Origin: Paracoccus sediminis
GTDB taxonomy: Bacteria; Pseudomonadota; Alphaproteobacteria; Rhodobacterales; Rhodobacteraceae
Assembly: GCF_900188295.1 (NCBI RefSeq)
Contig: NZ_FZNM01000001.1
Coordinates: forward strand, 523,212-587,211
DNA: 64,000 bases
Direction: 5' to 3'
Position 1 is the stretch's first letter; every line of letters begins with the position of its first letter. Of the stretch, positions 46,379 to 55,173 are shown piece by piece. Made by a program: the position numbers and the translations under genes. The notes under the pieces are model-generated. The model saw only the letters and a program-made list of their open reading frames with translations. It was not told where the DNA came from and made no database searches.

Positions 46379-47878
46379 TCAGTCCATGGCGCGGAAGTTG
46401 AATTCCCCGCCTTCCTTGATCCCCGACGGCCAGCGGGCCGTGACGGTCTTGGTCCGGGTATAGAACCGGAAGGCGTCGGGACCGTGCTGGTTCAGGTCGC
46501 CAAAGCCCGACTTCTTCCAGCCGCCGAAGGTGTGATAGGCTAGGGGCACCGGGATCGGCACGTTGATGCCCACCATGCCGATGTTGATGCGGCTGGCGAA
46601 ATCGCGCGCCGTGTCGCCGTCGCGGGTATAGATCGCGGTGCCGTTGCCGTATTCGTGGTCCATCGCCAGGCCGATGGCTTCTTCATAGGACTTGGCGCGG
46701 ATCGTGGACAGGACGGGACCGAAGATTTCCTTGCGATAGATGTCCATGTCCGGGGTCACGCGGTCGAACAGATGCGGGCCGACGAAAAAGCCGTCCTCGT
46801 ATCCTTGCAGGTTGAAGTCGCGGCCGTCGACGACCAGTTCGGCGCCCTGGTCGATGCCCGACTGCACCAGCCGCAGGATGTTTTCCTTGGCGGCCTTGGT
46901 CACGACCGGGCCGTAATCCACGTCGTTGCCCGCGGTCCAGGGACCGACCTTCAGCTTTTCGATGCGCGGCACCAGCCGTTCGATCAGCGCGTCGGCGGTC
47001 TTGTCGCCCACCGGCACGGCCACGGAAATCGCCATGCAGCGTTCGCCCGCAGCCCCATAGCCCGCGCCCACCAGGGCATCGGCGGCCTGGTCCAGATCGG
47101 CGTCGGGCATGATAATCATGTGGTTCTTGGCGCCGCCGAAGCATTGCGCCCGCTTGCCGGTCGCGGCCGCGCGTTCATAGATGTATTGCGCGATCGGGGT
47201 CGATCCCACAAAGCCGACGGCCTGGATGACCGGGTTGTCCAGGATCGCGTCCACGCTGTCCTTGTCGCCGTTGACGACCTGCAAGACGCCGTCGGGCAGC
47301 CCCGCCTCTTGCAGCAGCCCGGCCAGCATCAGCGGCACGGACGGATCGCGTTCGCTGGGCTTCAGGATCATCGCGTTTCCGGCGGACAGGGCCGGACCCA
47401 TCTTCCACAGCGGGATCATCGCGGGAAAGTTGAAGGGCGTGATGCCCGCCACCACGCCCAGCGGCTGGCGCATGGAATACATGTCGATGCCGGGGCCGGC
47501 GCTGTCGGTGAATTCGCCCTTCAGCAGATGCGGCGCGCCGATGCAGAACTCGATCACCTCCAGCCCGCGCTGGATGTCGCCCTTGGCGTCGGGGAAGGTC
47601 TTGCCGTGTTCGGACGACAGCGCCTCGGCCAAGGTGTCCATGTCGCGGTTGATGAGGCGCACGAATTCCATCATCACGCGGGCGCGGCGCTGCGGGTTGG
47701 TGGCGCCCCATTTGACCTGCGCGATGGCCGCGCGGTCGACGGCGTGGTCCAGTTCGGCCTTGGTGGCCAGCGACAGTTTCGCCTGAACCTCGCCCGTGGC
47801 GGGGTTGAAGACATCGCTGAAACGGCCCGAGGTTCCCGTGTATTCCTTGCCGTCGATCCAGTGGTGAATCTCTTTCAT
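46379..47878 (-). CDS. mmsA: CoA-acylating methylmalonate-semialdehyde dehydrogenase
   Basis: The 499-residue aldehyde dehydrogenase has GITPFNFPAMIPLWKMGPAL near residue 146, where FNFP marks the MmsA group. It also has AVGFVGSTPIAQYIYERAA near 220, the catalytic Cys in GERCMAISVAVPVG near 285 and the Glu-containing region FGGAKNHMIIMPDADLDQ. It converts methylmalonate semialdehyde and CoA to propionyl-CoA, the last step of the valine branch begun by mmsB. It is a separate transcription unit divergent from a LysR regulator. Confidence 0.96.
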   Translation of the reverse strand: MKEIHHWIDGKEYTGTSGRFSDVFNPATGEVQAKLSLATKAELDHAVDRAAIAQVKWGATNPQRRARVMMEFVRLINRDMDTLAEALSSEHGKTFPDAKGDIQRGLEVIEFCIGAPHLLKGEFTDSAGPGIDMYSMRQPLGVVAGITPFNFPAMIPLWKMGPALSAGNAMILKPSERDPSVPLMLAGLLQEAGLPDGVLQVVNGDKDSVDAILDNPVIQAVGFVGSTPIAQYIYERAAATGKRAQCFGGAKNHMIIMPDADLDQAADALVGAGYGAAGERCMAISVAVPVGDKTADALIERLVPRIEKLKVGPWTAGNDVDYGPVVTKAAKENILRLVQSGIDQGAELVVDGRDFNLQGYEDGFFVGPHLFDRVTPDMDIYRKEIFGPVLSTIRAKSYEEAIGLAMDHEYGNGTAIYTRDGDTARDFASRINIGMVGINVPIPVPLAYHTFGGWKKSGFGDLNQHGPDAFRFYTRTKTVTARWPSGIKEGGEFNFRAMD

Positions 47879-47955
47879 CGCATCCTCCGTTGCGGGGTTG
47901 GCGACACCATAGCCTTGCGGAATTGCCGGATAAAGGGGAAGGTCGGCAAAGACGT

Positions 47956-47971
47956 TTTGCATTTCCGCAAA
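47956..47971. promoter_or_regulatory. Candidate LysR operator between mmsA and its divergent regulator
   Basis: The inverted repeat TTTGC-N6-GCAAA overlaps the regulator's own ribosome-binding site (AAAGGAGG). LysR regulators often bind such T-N11-A-type palindromes in the divergent gap, which is 102 bases here. The overlap with the ribosome site would fit autorepression. Confidence 0.5.
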
Positions 47972-47980
47972 GGAGGCGGG

Positions 47981-48892
47981 GTGGACTGGGACGATCTGCG
48001 CATCTTCCTGGCCGTCGCGCGGGCCGAAAGCCTGTCGGGGGCGGGGCGGCGGCTGGGGATGGACGCGTCCACCATCGGTCGGCGCATCGCCCGGCTGGAA
48101 TCGTCGGTGGGCGCTGCGCTGTTCGCCAAGACCCCGCAGGGATACGCGCTGACGGCCGAAGGCGCGCGGCTGGTCGCCCCGGCCGAGGCCGCCGAGCAGG
48201 GCGCCAACGCCGCCGCCGAGGCCGTGGGACGCGAGGCCGGGCTGACCGGCCAGTTGCGCATCGGCGCCCCGGACGGCTGTGCGAACTATCTGCTGCCGCA
48301 GGTGGCGCGCGGCCTGTGCGCCGCCCATCCGGGGCTGGAGATCCAGATCGTCGCCCTGCCGCGCGTGGTGAACCTGACGAAACGAGAGGCCGACATGGCC
48401 GTCGCCGTCTCGCCCCCCGATACCGGGCGGCTGACGGTGCAGCGGCTGACCGATTACCGCCTGCACCTGGCCGCGCATGACGATTACCTGCGGGACGCCC
48501 CGCCGATCCGGGATCTGGCCGACCTGCGCCATCACCGGATGATCGGATACATTCCCGACATGATCTTCGACCGGGAACTGGATTACCTGTCGGAAACCGG
48601 GGTCCAGTCGGCGGCGATCACGTCGAATTCCGTGTCGGTGCAGATGCAGGCGATCCGGGCGGGGGCGGGGGTCGGCATCGTCCACGATTTCGCGATTCCC
48701 TTTGCGCCGGGCGTGCGCCGGGTGCTGCCCGGCCGGGTCGCGCTGACGCGCAGCTTCTGGTTGATCCGCCATGCCGACGACCGCGCATCCCGCCGGTTGT
48801 CGCTGCTGGGCGACCTGCTGGCGCACGGGCTGCGGGCCGAAGTCGCGCGGCTGGAATCGCAGGTTGCAGGCCCAAGCCTTCGTCGCCCTTGA
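47981..48892 (+). CDS. LysR family transcriptional regulator
   Basis: The GTG at 47981 has a strong AAAGGAGG upstream and gives 303 residues. The N-terminal HTH is WDDLRIFLAVARAESLSGAG, then RRLGMDASTIGRRIARLE. The effector domain follows at about 95-290. It is divergent from mmsA, so it probably controls mmsA in response to a valine-pathway intermediate (inference from position). Confidence 0.92.
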   Translation: MDWDDLRIFLAVARAESLSGAGRRLGMDASTIGRRIARLESSVGAALFAKTPQGYALTAEGARLVAPAEAAEQGANAAAEAVGREAGLTGQLRIGAPDGCANYLLPQVARGLCAAHPGLEIQIVALPRVVNLTKREADMAVAVSPPDTGRLTVQRLTDYRLHLAAHDDYLRDAPPIRDLADLRHHRMIGYIPDMIFDRELDYLSETGVQSAAITSNSVSVQMQAIRAGAGVGIVHDFAIPFAPGVRRVLPGRVALTRSFWLIRHADDRASRRLSLLGDLLAHGLRAEVARLESQVAGPSLRRP

Positions 48893-48950
48893 CGCCCGGC
48901 GATTCGGCGAAAATGATGGACCGGCAATCGCGCCACGGAAGGGATGCCCC

Positions 48951-49412
48951 ATGCTCGTCAATCAGCTGCTGTCGATGAAATCCACCTCGGGCAAGCCGGG
49001 GATCGAGGCGCAGACGGTCCTGACCATCCGCCCCGACGCCACCCTGGGCGAGGCCGTGACGATGCTGTCCGACCTGCGCATCGGCGCCGTGGTCGTGTCC
49101 GAGGATGGGAAGAAGCCGAACGGCATCCTGTCGGAGCGCGACATCGTGCGCCAGCTTGGCAAGCACGGCCCCGGCGTCCTGTCCACCCCCATATCCGAGG
49201 TGATGACCCGCGACGTGCAGACCTGCACGGTCGGCGACGATGCGCTGGTGATCCTGGAACGGATGACCCAGGGGCGGTTCCGCCATCTGCCGGTGGTCGA
49301 TCACGACGGCAACATGCTGGGGGTGGTGTCCATCGGCGATGCGGTCAGCGGACGGCTGAAAGAGCTGGCGGCCGAAAAGGAAGCCCTGACCGGCATGATA
49401 ATGGGCGCCTGA
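48951..49412 (+). CDS. CBS-domain protein
   Basis: The 153-residue protein has two CBS motifs: DATLGEAVTMLSDLRIGAVV then GILSERDIVRQL, and ISEVMTRDVQTCTVGDDAL then RFRHLPVVDHDGNMLGVVSI. The GILSERD and GVVSIGD blocks form the adenosyl-ligand site. Such stand-alone pairs sense AMP, ATP or SAM and are often stress-related. It is just downstream of the LysR gene and upstream of coaD, all on the same strand with gaps that allow separate transcription. Confidence 0.88.
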   Translation: MLVNQLLSMKSTSGKPGIEAQTVLTIRPDATLGEAVTMLSDLRIGAVVVSEDGKKPNGILSERDIVRQLGKHGPGVLSTPISEVMTRDVQTCTVGDDALVILERMTQGRFRHLPVVDHDGNMLGVVSIGDAVSGRLKELAAEKEALTGMIMGA

Positions 49413-49490
49413 CCGCGCCCCGCAAATGCTTGCAATCCGTGCAGGAATGGGTTTTGCCTGACGGACAGGCAAGCATAGGGACGCCAGTTC

Positions 49491-49985
49491 ATGCGCATCG
49501 GTCTTTATCCCGGCACCTTCGATCCGATCACGCTGGGCCATGTGGACATCATCCAGCGCGCCATGGCCCTGGTGGACCGCCTGGTGATCGGGGTGGCCAT
49601 CAACCGCGACAAGTCCCCCCTGTTCGGGCTGGAGGAGCGGGTGGCGATGGTGCAGGCGGAATGCGACCCGATCAGCCGCCGCACCGGCGGGGAAATCGTC
49701 GTCCACCCGTTCGAGAACCTGCTGATCGACTGCGCCCGCGACGTGGGCGCCCAGGTGATCGTGCGCGGGCTGCGCGCGGTCGCCGATTTCGAATACGAAT
49801 TCCAGATGGTCGGCATGAACCGCGCCCTGGACGCCAGCATCGAGACGGTCTTCATGATGGCCGATGCGCGCCGCCAGGCCATCGCGTCCAAACTGGTCAA
49901 GGAAATCGCCCGTCTGGGCGGCGACGTGTCGAAATTCGTGACCCCGCCGGTGGCCGAGGCGCTGACGCGGCGCTTTCAGGGATAG
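49491..49985 (+). CDS. coaD: Phosphopantetheine adenylyltransferase
   Basis: The 164-residue protein has MRIGLYPGTFDPITLGHVDI at its start (the TxGH nucleotidyltransferase motif) and VRGLRAVADFEYEFQMVGMN near 88. It is hexameric in the family and makes dephospho-CoA from ATP and 4'-phosphopantetheine. Length and motifs are standard. Confidence 0.97.
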   Translation: MRIGLYPGTFDPITLGHVDIIQRAMALVDRLVIGVAINRDKSPLFGLEERVAMVQAECDPISRRTGGEIVVHPFENLLIDCARDVGAQVIVRGLRAVADFEYEFQMVGMNRALDASIETVFMMADARRQAIASKLVKEIARLGGDVSKFVTPPVAEALTRRFQG

Positions 49986-49990
49986 GATCG

Positions 49991-50713
49991 TCAGCCCCGC
50001 CCGATAAAGGGCATGTTCGTGGCCATCACGGTCATGAACTGGACATTCGCGCCGATGGGCAGGCCGGCCATGTGCAGCACCGCGTCGGCCACCACCGCCA
50101 CGTCCATCAGCGGTTCCGCATCGGGCGAACCGGCGCTGACCTGCGCCAGAAGGTCGGTCGCGGCATTGCCGATGTCGATCTGGCCGCAGGCGATGCCAAA
50201 GGGCCGCCCGTCCAGGGACAGCGATTTCGTCAGCCCCGTGACGGCATGTTTCGAGGTGGTATAGGCGACCGATCCCGGACGGGGCGCATGGGCCGCGATC
50301 GACCCGTTGTTGACGATCCGCCCGCCTTGGGGCGCTTGCGCCCGCATCAGCCGAAAGGCCGCGCGGGCGCACAGGAACATGCCCGTCACGTTGACCGCGA
50401 TCACGTCGCGGAAGGTGTCGGCGTCCAGGTCGTCGGGCGTGGCGGGGCGGGCGCCGCGCCCCGCGTTGTTGAACAGCGCGTCCAGTCGGCCCCATTCCGC
50501 ATGGCAGCGGGCGAAGGCCGCGTCCACGGCGGCCTCGTCCGTCACGTCGCAGGGCAGGATCAGGGCCGGGGCGCCGCGCACGGTGTCGCGCAGCGGTCCT
50601 TCCGTGCGGCCCAGAGCCGCGACCCGCCAACCCGCCGCCAGAAAGCGGCGCGCCGTCGCCCGGCCGATGCCGCTGCCCGCGCCGGTGATGACGATGGACC
50701 GCGCATCGGCCAT
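49991..50713 (-). CDS. SDR-family NAD(P)-dependent oxidoreductase
   Basis: The 240-residue protein has SIVITGAGSGIGRATARRFL (TGxxxGIG), LFNNAGRG (NNAG) near 87, and the catalytic YTTSKHAVTGLTKSL (YxxxK) near 158. It is preceded one base away by a fumarylacetoacetate hydrolase-family gene, so the two form a unit. Their pairing resembles sugar-acid routes such as L-fuconate or L-rhamnonate breakdown, in which an SDR feeds a 2,4-diketo-3-deoxy-acid hydrolase (inference). Confidence 0.9.
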   Translation of the reverse strand: MADARSIVITGAGSGIGRATARRFLAAGWRVAALGRTEGPLRDTVRGAPALILPCDVTDEAAVDAAFARCHAEWGRLDALFNNAGRGARPATPDDLDADTFRDVIAVNVTGMFLCARAAFRLMRAQAPQGGRIVNNGSIAAHAPRPGSVAYTTSKHAVTGLTKSLSLDGRPFGIACGQIDIGNAATDLLAQVSAGSPDAEPLMDVAVVADAVLHMAGLPIGANVQFMTVMATNMPFIGRG

Positions 50714-50714
50714 G

Positions 50715-51563
50715 TCAGACCACCTTTTGCCGCTGCTGCCCCAGCCCGTCGATGCCCAGCCGCATGACCTGGCCGCGCGTCAGATAGACCGGCGGCTTCT
50801 GTCCCATGCCGACGCCCGGCGGCGTGCCGGTGGCGATCACGTCGCCCGGATGCAGCGTCGTGAAGCGCGACGCATAGGACACGATCTCGGCCGGTCCGAA
50901 CACCATCGTCGCGGTGGTGCCGTCCTGAAAGCGGCGGCCGTCCACCTCCAGCCACAGGCGCAGGGCGGCGGGGTCGGGAATGGCGTCGGCCGTGACCAGC
51001 CAGGGACCGATGGGACCAAAGCCGTCGTGACCCTTGCCCTTGTCCCAGGTGCCGCCGCGCCGCAACTGCCAGTCGCGTTCGCTGATGTCGTTGATGACGC
51101 AGTATCCGGCGATGTGATCGGCGGCGCGGTCCAGCGCAATGCCGTGCCCGCCGTCGCCGATGACGATGCCCAGTTCGACCTCCCAATCCGTCGCGGACGA
51201 TCCGGTGGGCAGGCCCAGGTCGTCGTCCGGCCCGGCGATGCAGCTGGTCCACTTGGTGAACAGGATCGGTTCGACCGGAACGTCCATCCCCGCCTCGGCG
51301 GCGTGGTCGGCATAGTTCAGGCCGACGGCCAGGAACTTGCCCACCCCGGCCACGCAGGCGCCCAGCCGCAGATCCTGCTGGGGCACGCCGTCCACAAGGG
51401 GCAGGGCGGCCGGATCCAGGGACCGCAGCCTGGCCAATCCGTCGCGGGTCAGGCAGGCGCCGTCGATGTCCGCCACATGGCCCGACAGGTCGCGCACCCG
51501 GTCATCGGCGTCCAGCAGTCCCGGCCGCTCGGCCCCCTTGGCACCGTATCGTACAAGTCTCAT
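50715..51563 (-). CDS. Fumarylacetoacetate hydrolase family protein
   Basis: The 282-residue protein ends with the FAH-fold domain. Metal-binding and core motifs are DWEVELGIVIGDGGHGIALD near 150, YCVINDISERDWQ near 180 and the region ending GTPPGVGMGQKPPVYL. It hydrolyses or decarboxylates diketo acids; a 2,4-diketo-3-deoxy-acid hydrolase or ureidoglycolate-lyase-like role is typical. It is the first gene of the pair with the SDR gene downstream. Confidence 0.88.
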   Translation of the reverse strand: MRLVRYGAKGAERPGLLDADDRVRDLSGHVADIDGACLTRDGLARLRSLDPAALPLVDGVPQQDLRLGACVAGVGKFLAVGLNYADHAAEAGMDVPVEPILFTKWTSCIAGPDDDLGLPTGSSATDWEVELGIVIGDGGHGIALDRAADHIAGYCVINDISERDWQLRRGGTWDKGKGHDGFGPIGPWLVTADAIPDPAALRLWLEVDGRRFQDGTTATMVFGPAEIVSYASRFTTLHPGDVIATGTPPGVGMGQKPPVYLTRGQVMRLGIDGLGQQRQKVV

Positions 51564-51724
51564 GAATCCTCCCCTTGCGTTGACCCGCGCAGCCTAGCGC
51601 AGGTTTCGGCGGATGATTTTGCCGGATCGGCACATGCTTTATGCGGCCGGCGGCGAAAGTCGGCAGCGCCGCACAGGCGAAAACGGCCCGCGCGGGGCGG
51701 GCCGCCGCATCGGCGCGGACAGGT

Positions 51725-52222
51725 TCATTCGGAAACGGGGGGCGCCAGCTTTCGGGTCGGGCCGTTGGCGATGGGATCCTCCTGCCGCTGGACCGAGCCT
51801 TCGAAATGGGCGCCGGATTCGATGGCGATGGTCTTGTGGATGATGTCGCCTTCCACCCGCGCGCTGGCCGAAAGCCGCACCTTGAGGCCCCGGACCCGGC
51901 CGACCACGCGGCCGTTCACGACGACTTCGTCGCCCACGATCTCGCCCCGGATGGTGGCGCTTTCGCCGATCACCAGCTGGTGGGCGCGGATGTCGCCTTC
52001 GACGGTGCCTTCGATCTGGATGTCGCCTTCGGTGCGGATGTTGCCCGTCACCGTCAGATCCGACGACAGGATCGACGGCGCGGACCGGCGCGCGGGGGCC
52101 GGGGCCGTCCCGGATGTCTCGGCCCGGTCGTGGCTGGGCGGTGCGGCGGCGGGCATGTCGGGGGCGGCGGGCGCGGCAGGGCTGGTTTTGGGGTTTTCGG
52201 TCACGCGGGTCTTACTGAACAT
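51725..52222 (-). CDS. Bactofilin family cytoskeletal protein
   Basis: The 165-residue protein has a disordered Ala/Pro N-terminus and then a bactofilin core from about 50 to 150, with ILSSDLTVTGNIRTEGDIQI and GTVEGDIRAHQLVIGESATI. These are repeated beta-coils with alternating VxG turns, which form filaments. Bactofilins scaffold cell-shape enzymes. It overlaps the 3' end of the M23 peptidase gene by 11 bases, and M23 peptidases are common bactofilin partners. Confidence 0.94.
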   Translation of the reverse strand: MFSKTRVTENPKTSPAAPAAPDMPAAAPPSHDRAETSGTAPAPARRSAPSILSSDLTVTGNIRTEGDIQIEGTVEGDIRAHQLVIGESATIRGEIVGDEVVVNGRVVGRVRGLKVRLSASARVEGDIIHKTIAIESGAHFEGSVQRQEDPIANGPTRKLAPPVSE

Positions 52223-53501
52223 TGCTTGCAGCCTTAATGAAGCTCATCGGGTCAATGGCCCGACCGTTCATGCGCACTTCGTAATGCAGATGCGACCCGG
52301 TCGAGCGTCCGGTATTGCCCATATCACCGATCAGCTCGCCTTGCGACACCCTTTGACCGACCTTGACCCGGACTTGGGACAGGTGGGCATAGCGGGTCTC
52401 GACCCCCAGTTCATGTTCGATCTTGATGAGGTTGCCATAGGCGCCCTGCCGTCCCGCATGGGTCACGACGCCGTCGCCCGGCGCATAAACCGCCGTGCCG
52501 ACCGGCCCGGCCATGTCGATGCCCTCGTGCGCGCGCCCCCAACGCGGACCGAAGTTCGACGTCAGCCGGAACGAATCCCTGACCGGCATCGCCATCGGCA
52601 GCTTTTCCATGGCGATGCGATAGGTGTTCATCTTGTCCAGCGTGACGATGATCTGATTGGCCTTGGTTTCGCTGTTCGCCAGCGCCGCATTGCCGCGCGT
52701 CGAATAGCCCATCGGCGTCAGCGGGCCGCCCTGGCCGGAATAGCCGCTGCGGATGGTGTCCAGCACGTCGTCCGGGTTCATGCCCACCGACCGGAACACC
52801 TCGTCCAGCGGTTCGACCGACACGCTGACGGCATTTTCAAGCTGGGTCAGGATCTCGTCGTTGCGGGCCAGGATCTGTTCGCGTTCGATCGACATCTCCT
52901 CGACCGCCTGCCTGGCCTGCGCCGCGTCCTCGACCGCGGTGGCACGCTCGTCGGCGGCTTGGCGCAGTTCGCCGGTCACGATGTCCAGGGCGGCGGTGAC
53001 TTCGTCGTCGCGGTTGGCGGCGGCCGCGTCCGACGCCTCGGCCCCGGCATGGGCGTCGCTGCGCGCATCGCGCAGGGTGGACTGGGCGGCATCCAGGCCG
53101 GCCTCGAGTTCGCGGCTGCGTTCCTCGGATGCCAGCAGTTCCGTCTGCATTCGGGATACCTGTTCCAGCGCGACGGTGAACCGGTTCTGGGCGGCCAGCG
53201 CCTCGGCCGCGCGGGCGTCGCGTTCGGCGGACAACTGGGTCAGCCTCTCCTCGAACGCGGTCTGGTTGCGCACGATCTGGTCGCGCGAGGATCCGGCGCT
53301 CATCGCGTCGATGGCCAGGACCGAGCTTGCGACCAGCGTCCAGCCAAAGGCCAGCGTGATGCCGCCGATGGCCGCCAGTTGGGTCATGGGGCGCAGGCGC
53401 ACGAACCGCATGGCGTCATCGGACCCCAGGACCAGGCGCTTTTCCGGCAGGATCCGTTCCAACGCGGCATTCAGGCGGTTCGTGGCGTTCGGCAAGTTCA
53501 T
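52212..53501 (-). CDS. M23 family metallopeptidase with DUF5930-like N-terminus
   Basis: The start at 53501 (MNLPNATNRLNAALERILP) is chosen because GGGGGA precedes it and it matches the usual family start; a start at 53612 is possible. It has 429 residues: an inner-membrane helix at about 35-60, a coiled coil at about 70-215 and a C-terminal LytM domain. The zinc motifs are HEGIDMAG (HxxxD) and GSHLHYEV (HxH). It is a peptidoglycan endopeptidase or an amidase activator. Its bactofilin partner gene overlaps its end. Confidence 0.93.
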   Translation of the reverse strand: MNLPNATNRLNAALERILPEKRLVLGSDDAMRFVRLRPMTQLAAIGGITLAFGWTLVASSVLAIDAMSAGSSRDQIVRNQTAFEERLTQLSAERDARAAEALAAQNRFTVALEQVSRMQTELLASEERSRELEAGLDAAQSTLRDARSDAHAGAEASDAAAANRDDEVTAALDIVTGELRQAADERATAVEDAAQARQAVEEMSIEREQILARNDEILTQLENAVSVSVEPLDEVFRSVGMNPDDVLDTIRSGYSGQGGPLTPMGYSTRGNAALANSETKANQIIVTLDKMNTYRIAMEKLPMAMPVRDSFRLTSNFGPRWGRAHEGIDMAGPVGTAVYAPGDGVVTHAGRQGAYGNLIKIEHELGVETRYAHLSQVRVKVGQRVSQGELIGDMGNTGRSTGSHLHYEVRMNGRAIDPMSFIKAASNVQ

Positions 53502-53674
53502 GTCCCCCGGCGTCGCGCCCAGGTTGATCGGGGCGATGGCTTCCAGTGTGCAGGTGGTAAACCGCACCTGTGCCTTCTTGGCAACAGACCCGGCGGCGCC
53601 GGTTCCCTTCATGCGCGAAACCCTGCCCCTGCGGGCGAAAATCCGCCGATGGACACACGATCTAGCGGAATCTG

Positions 53675-55072
53675 TTAGGAAATTTCATAGGGAAGCGGCC
53701 CGTTCCGGTCGGCGGGGATCCGCAAGGGCCGGTCGATGGGGGGCACAGACCGCTGGTGGCAGTCGGGGCGCGGACAGATCCGGCAGGAAATCCCGATCGG
53801 TTCGAACGCGCGCGGCGTGGTCAGATCCAGCCCGTCGGCATAAACCACGCTGCCCGCGTGCGCGACCTCGCATCCCAGGCCGATGGCAAAGCGGCGGACC
53901 GGGGCGTTGAAGGCGCCCGCGTGTTTGGACACGTCGCGCGCCATCAGCAGATAGCGCACCCCGTCCGGCGTTTCGGCCAGTTGGCGCAGGAACCGGCCCG
54001 GCTGTTCGAACGCCTGATGCACATTCCACAGCGGGCAGGCCCCGCCGAAGCGGGCGAATTGCAGGCGCGTGGCCGAATGGCGCTTGGTGATGGTGCCCGC
54101 CTGATCGACGCGGACGAAAAAGAACGGCACCCCCTTGGCGCCGGGCCTTTGCAACGTGGACAGCCGGTGCGCCACCTGTTCCAGGGATGCCCCGAACAGA
54201 TGCGACAGGCGTTCCAGGTCGTGCCGTTCGGCCTGCGCGGCGGACAGGAACGCACGATAGGGCATCAGCGCCGCGCCCGCGAAATAGTTGGCAAGGCCCA
54301 CGCGCGCCACGTCCCGTGCCGTGTCGCTGCGGAACCGGGCCAGATCCAGCGTCGCCTCCAGCAGGTCGGCTTGCCGTTCCAGGGCCACCAGGTGCAGCAG
54401 CTGGAACAGTTGCGTCGGACGTTCGGCGGCGGCGTTGACCTGAATGTCCTGGCCCGCGCGGCGGAACACGGCATTGGCGGGCAGTTCCGCGCGCGTCACC
54501 CGGATGCCGCGCTGTGCCAGGGCCGCCACGCCCGCGTCCCAGGGATCCAGCCGCTGCCCCGCCGGACAGGCAAAGCGTTCCGCGGCCCGGTCCACCGCGT
54601 CGATGTAGTTGTCGCAGTAATGGAAAAAGTCGCGCACTTCCTCCCACGGGGTGGACAGCGCATTCTGGCCGGATGCGCCGATCGCCTCGTCCAGGGCGGC
54701 CAGCCGTTCCTGGCCCTGGCGGTGGGCGCGGTACAGGTCCAGGAAGGCGCGGGCCAGCACCGGGGCGTTGGTCGCGGCCAGCCGCAGGTCGGCCAGCGGC
54801 GGGGCCGCGTCGAACAGCGGGTCGGCCAGCGCCTCTTGCATGTCGATGACCATGCGCTCGGCGTCGCCCGCCGCCAGCGTGGACAGATCGACGCCGAATT
54901 CCTGCGCCAGCCGCAGCAGCACGCCCACCGAGATCGGGCGGTGGTTGTTTTCCATCTGCGACAGATAGGGCAGGGACACCCCCAGCCGGTCGGCAAAGCG
55001 TTTCTGCGTCAGGCCGCTGCGCCCGCGCGTTTCGCGCAGCGACGTCCCGGCATAGATCTTTTGCGTCGCCAT
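53675..55072 (-). CDS. XRE-family regulator of the short-chain fatty acyl type (RamB/ScfR-like)
   Basis: The start at 55072 gives 465 residues. The HTH is SLRETRGRSGLTQKRFADRL, then GVSLPYLSQMENNHRPI (residues 8-60). The long C-terminal part carries the Cys-containing block ISCRICPRPDCHQRS near 440, typical of the RamB/ScfR family (DUF2083-type). Known members control acetate, propionate and glyoxylate genes in response to acyl-CoA. It is divergent from a second family member at 55174 across a gap with two TTTGCAAA boxes, the motif bound by RamB. Confidence 0.88.
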   Translation of the reverse strand: MATQKIYAGTSLRETRGRSGLTQKRFADRLGVSLPYLSQMENNHRPISVGVLLRLAQEFGVDLSTLAAGDAERMVIDMQEALADPLFDAAPPLADLRLAATNAPVLARAFLDLYRAHRQGQERLAALDEAIGASGQNALSTPWEEVRDFFHYCDNYIDAVDRAAERFACPAGQRLDPWDAGVAALAQRGIRVTRAELPANAVFRRAGQDIQVNAAAERPTQLFQLLHLVALERQADLLEATLDLARFRSDTARDVARVGLANYFAGAALMPYRAFLSAAQAERHDLERLSHLFGASLEQVAHRLSTLQRPGAKGVPFFFVRVDQAGTITKRHSATRLQFARFGGACPLWNVHQAFEQPGRFLRQLAETPDGVRYLLMARDVSKHAGAFNAPVRRFAIGLGCEVAHAGSVVYADGLDLTTPRAFEPIGISCRICPRPDCHQRSVPPIDRPLRIPADRNGPLPYEIS

Positions 55073-55086
55073 TGCGCACCCCCGCC

Positions 55087-55115
55087 TTTGCAAAGGCTGG
55101 ATTAGCGTTTGCAAA
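55087..55115. promoter_or_regulatory. Two TTTGCAAA boxes in the divergent XRE regulator promoter
   Basis: Perfect 8-base palindromes TTTGCAAA occur at 55087-55094 and 55108-55115. Their centres are 21 bases apart, two helical turns, so both face the same side. RamB-family regulators bind AATTTGCAAA-like sequences. The placement between two divergent regulator genes suggests cross- or autoregulation. I found no other perfect copy by eye in the window. Confidence 0.8.
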
Positions 55116-55173
55116 CCGGCGCTGGCAAGCGTCGCGGCTTGCGTGGCGCCGATTGCCGGGCTTTGATCGGGCC

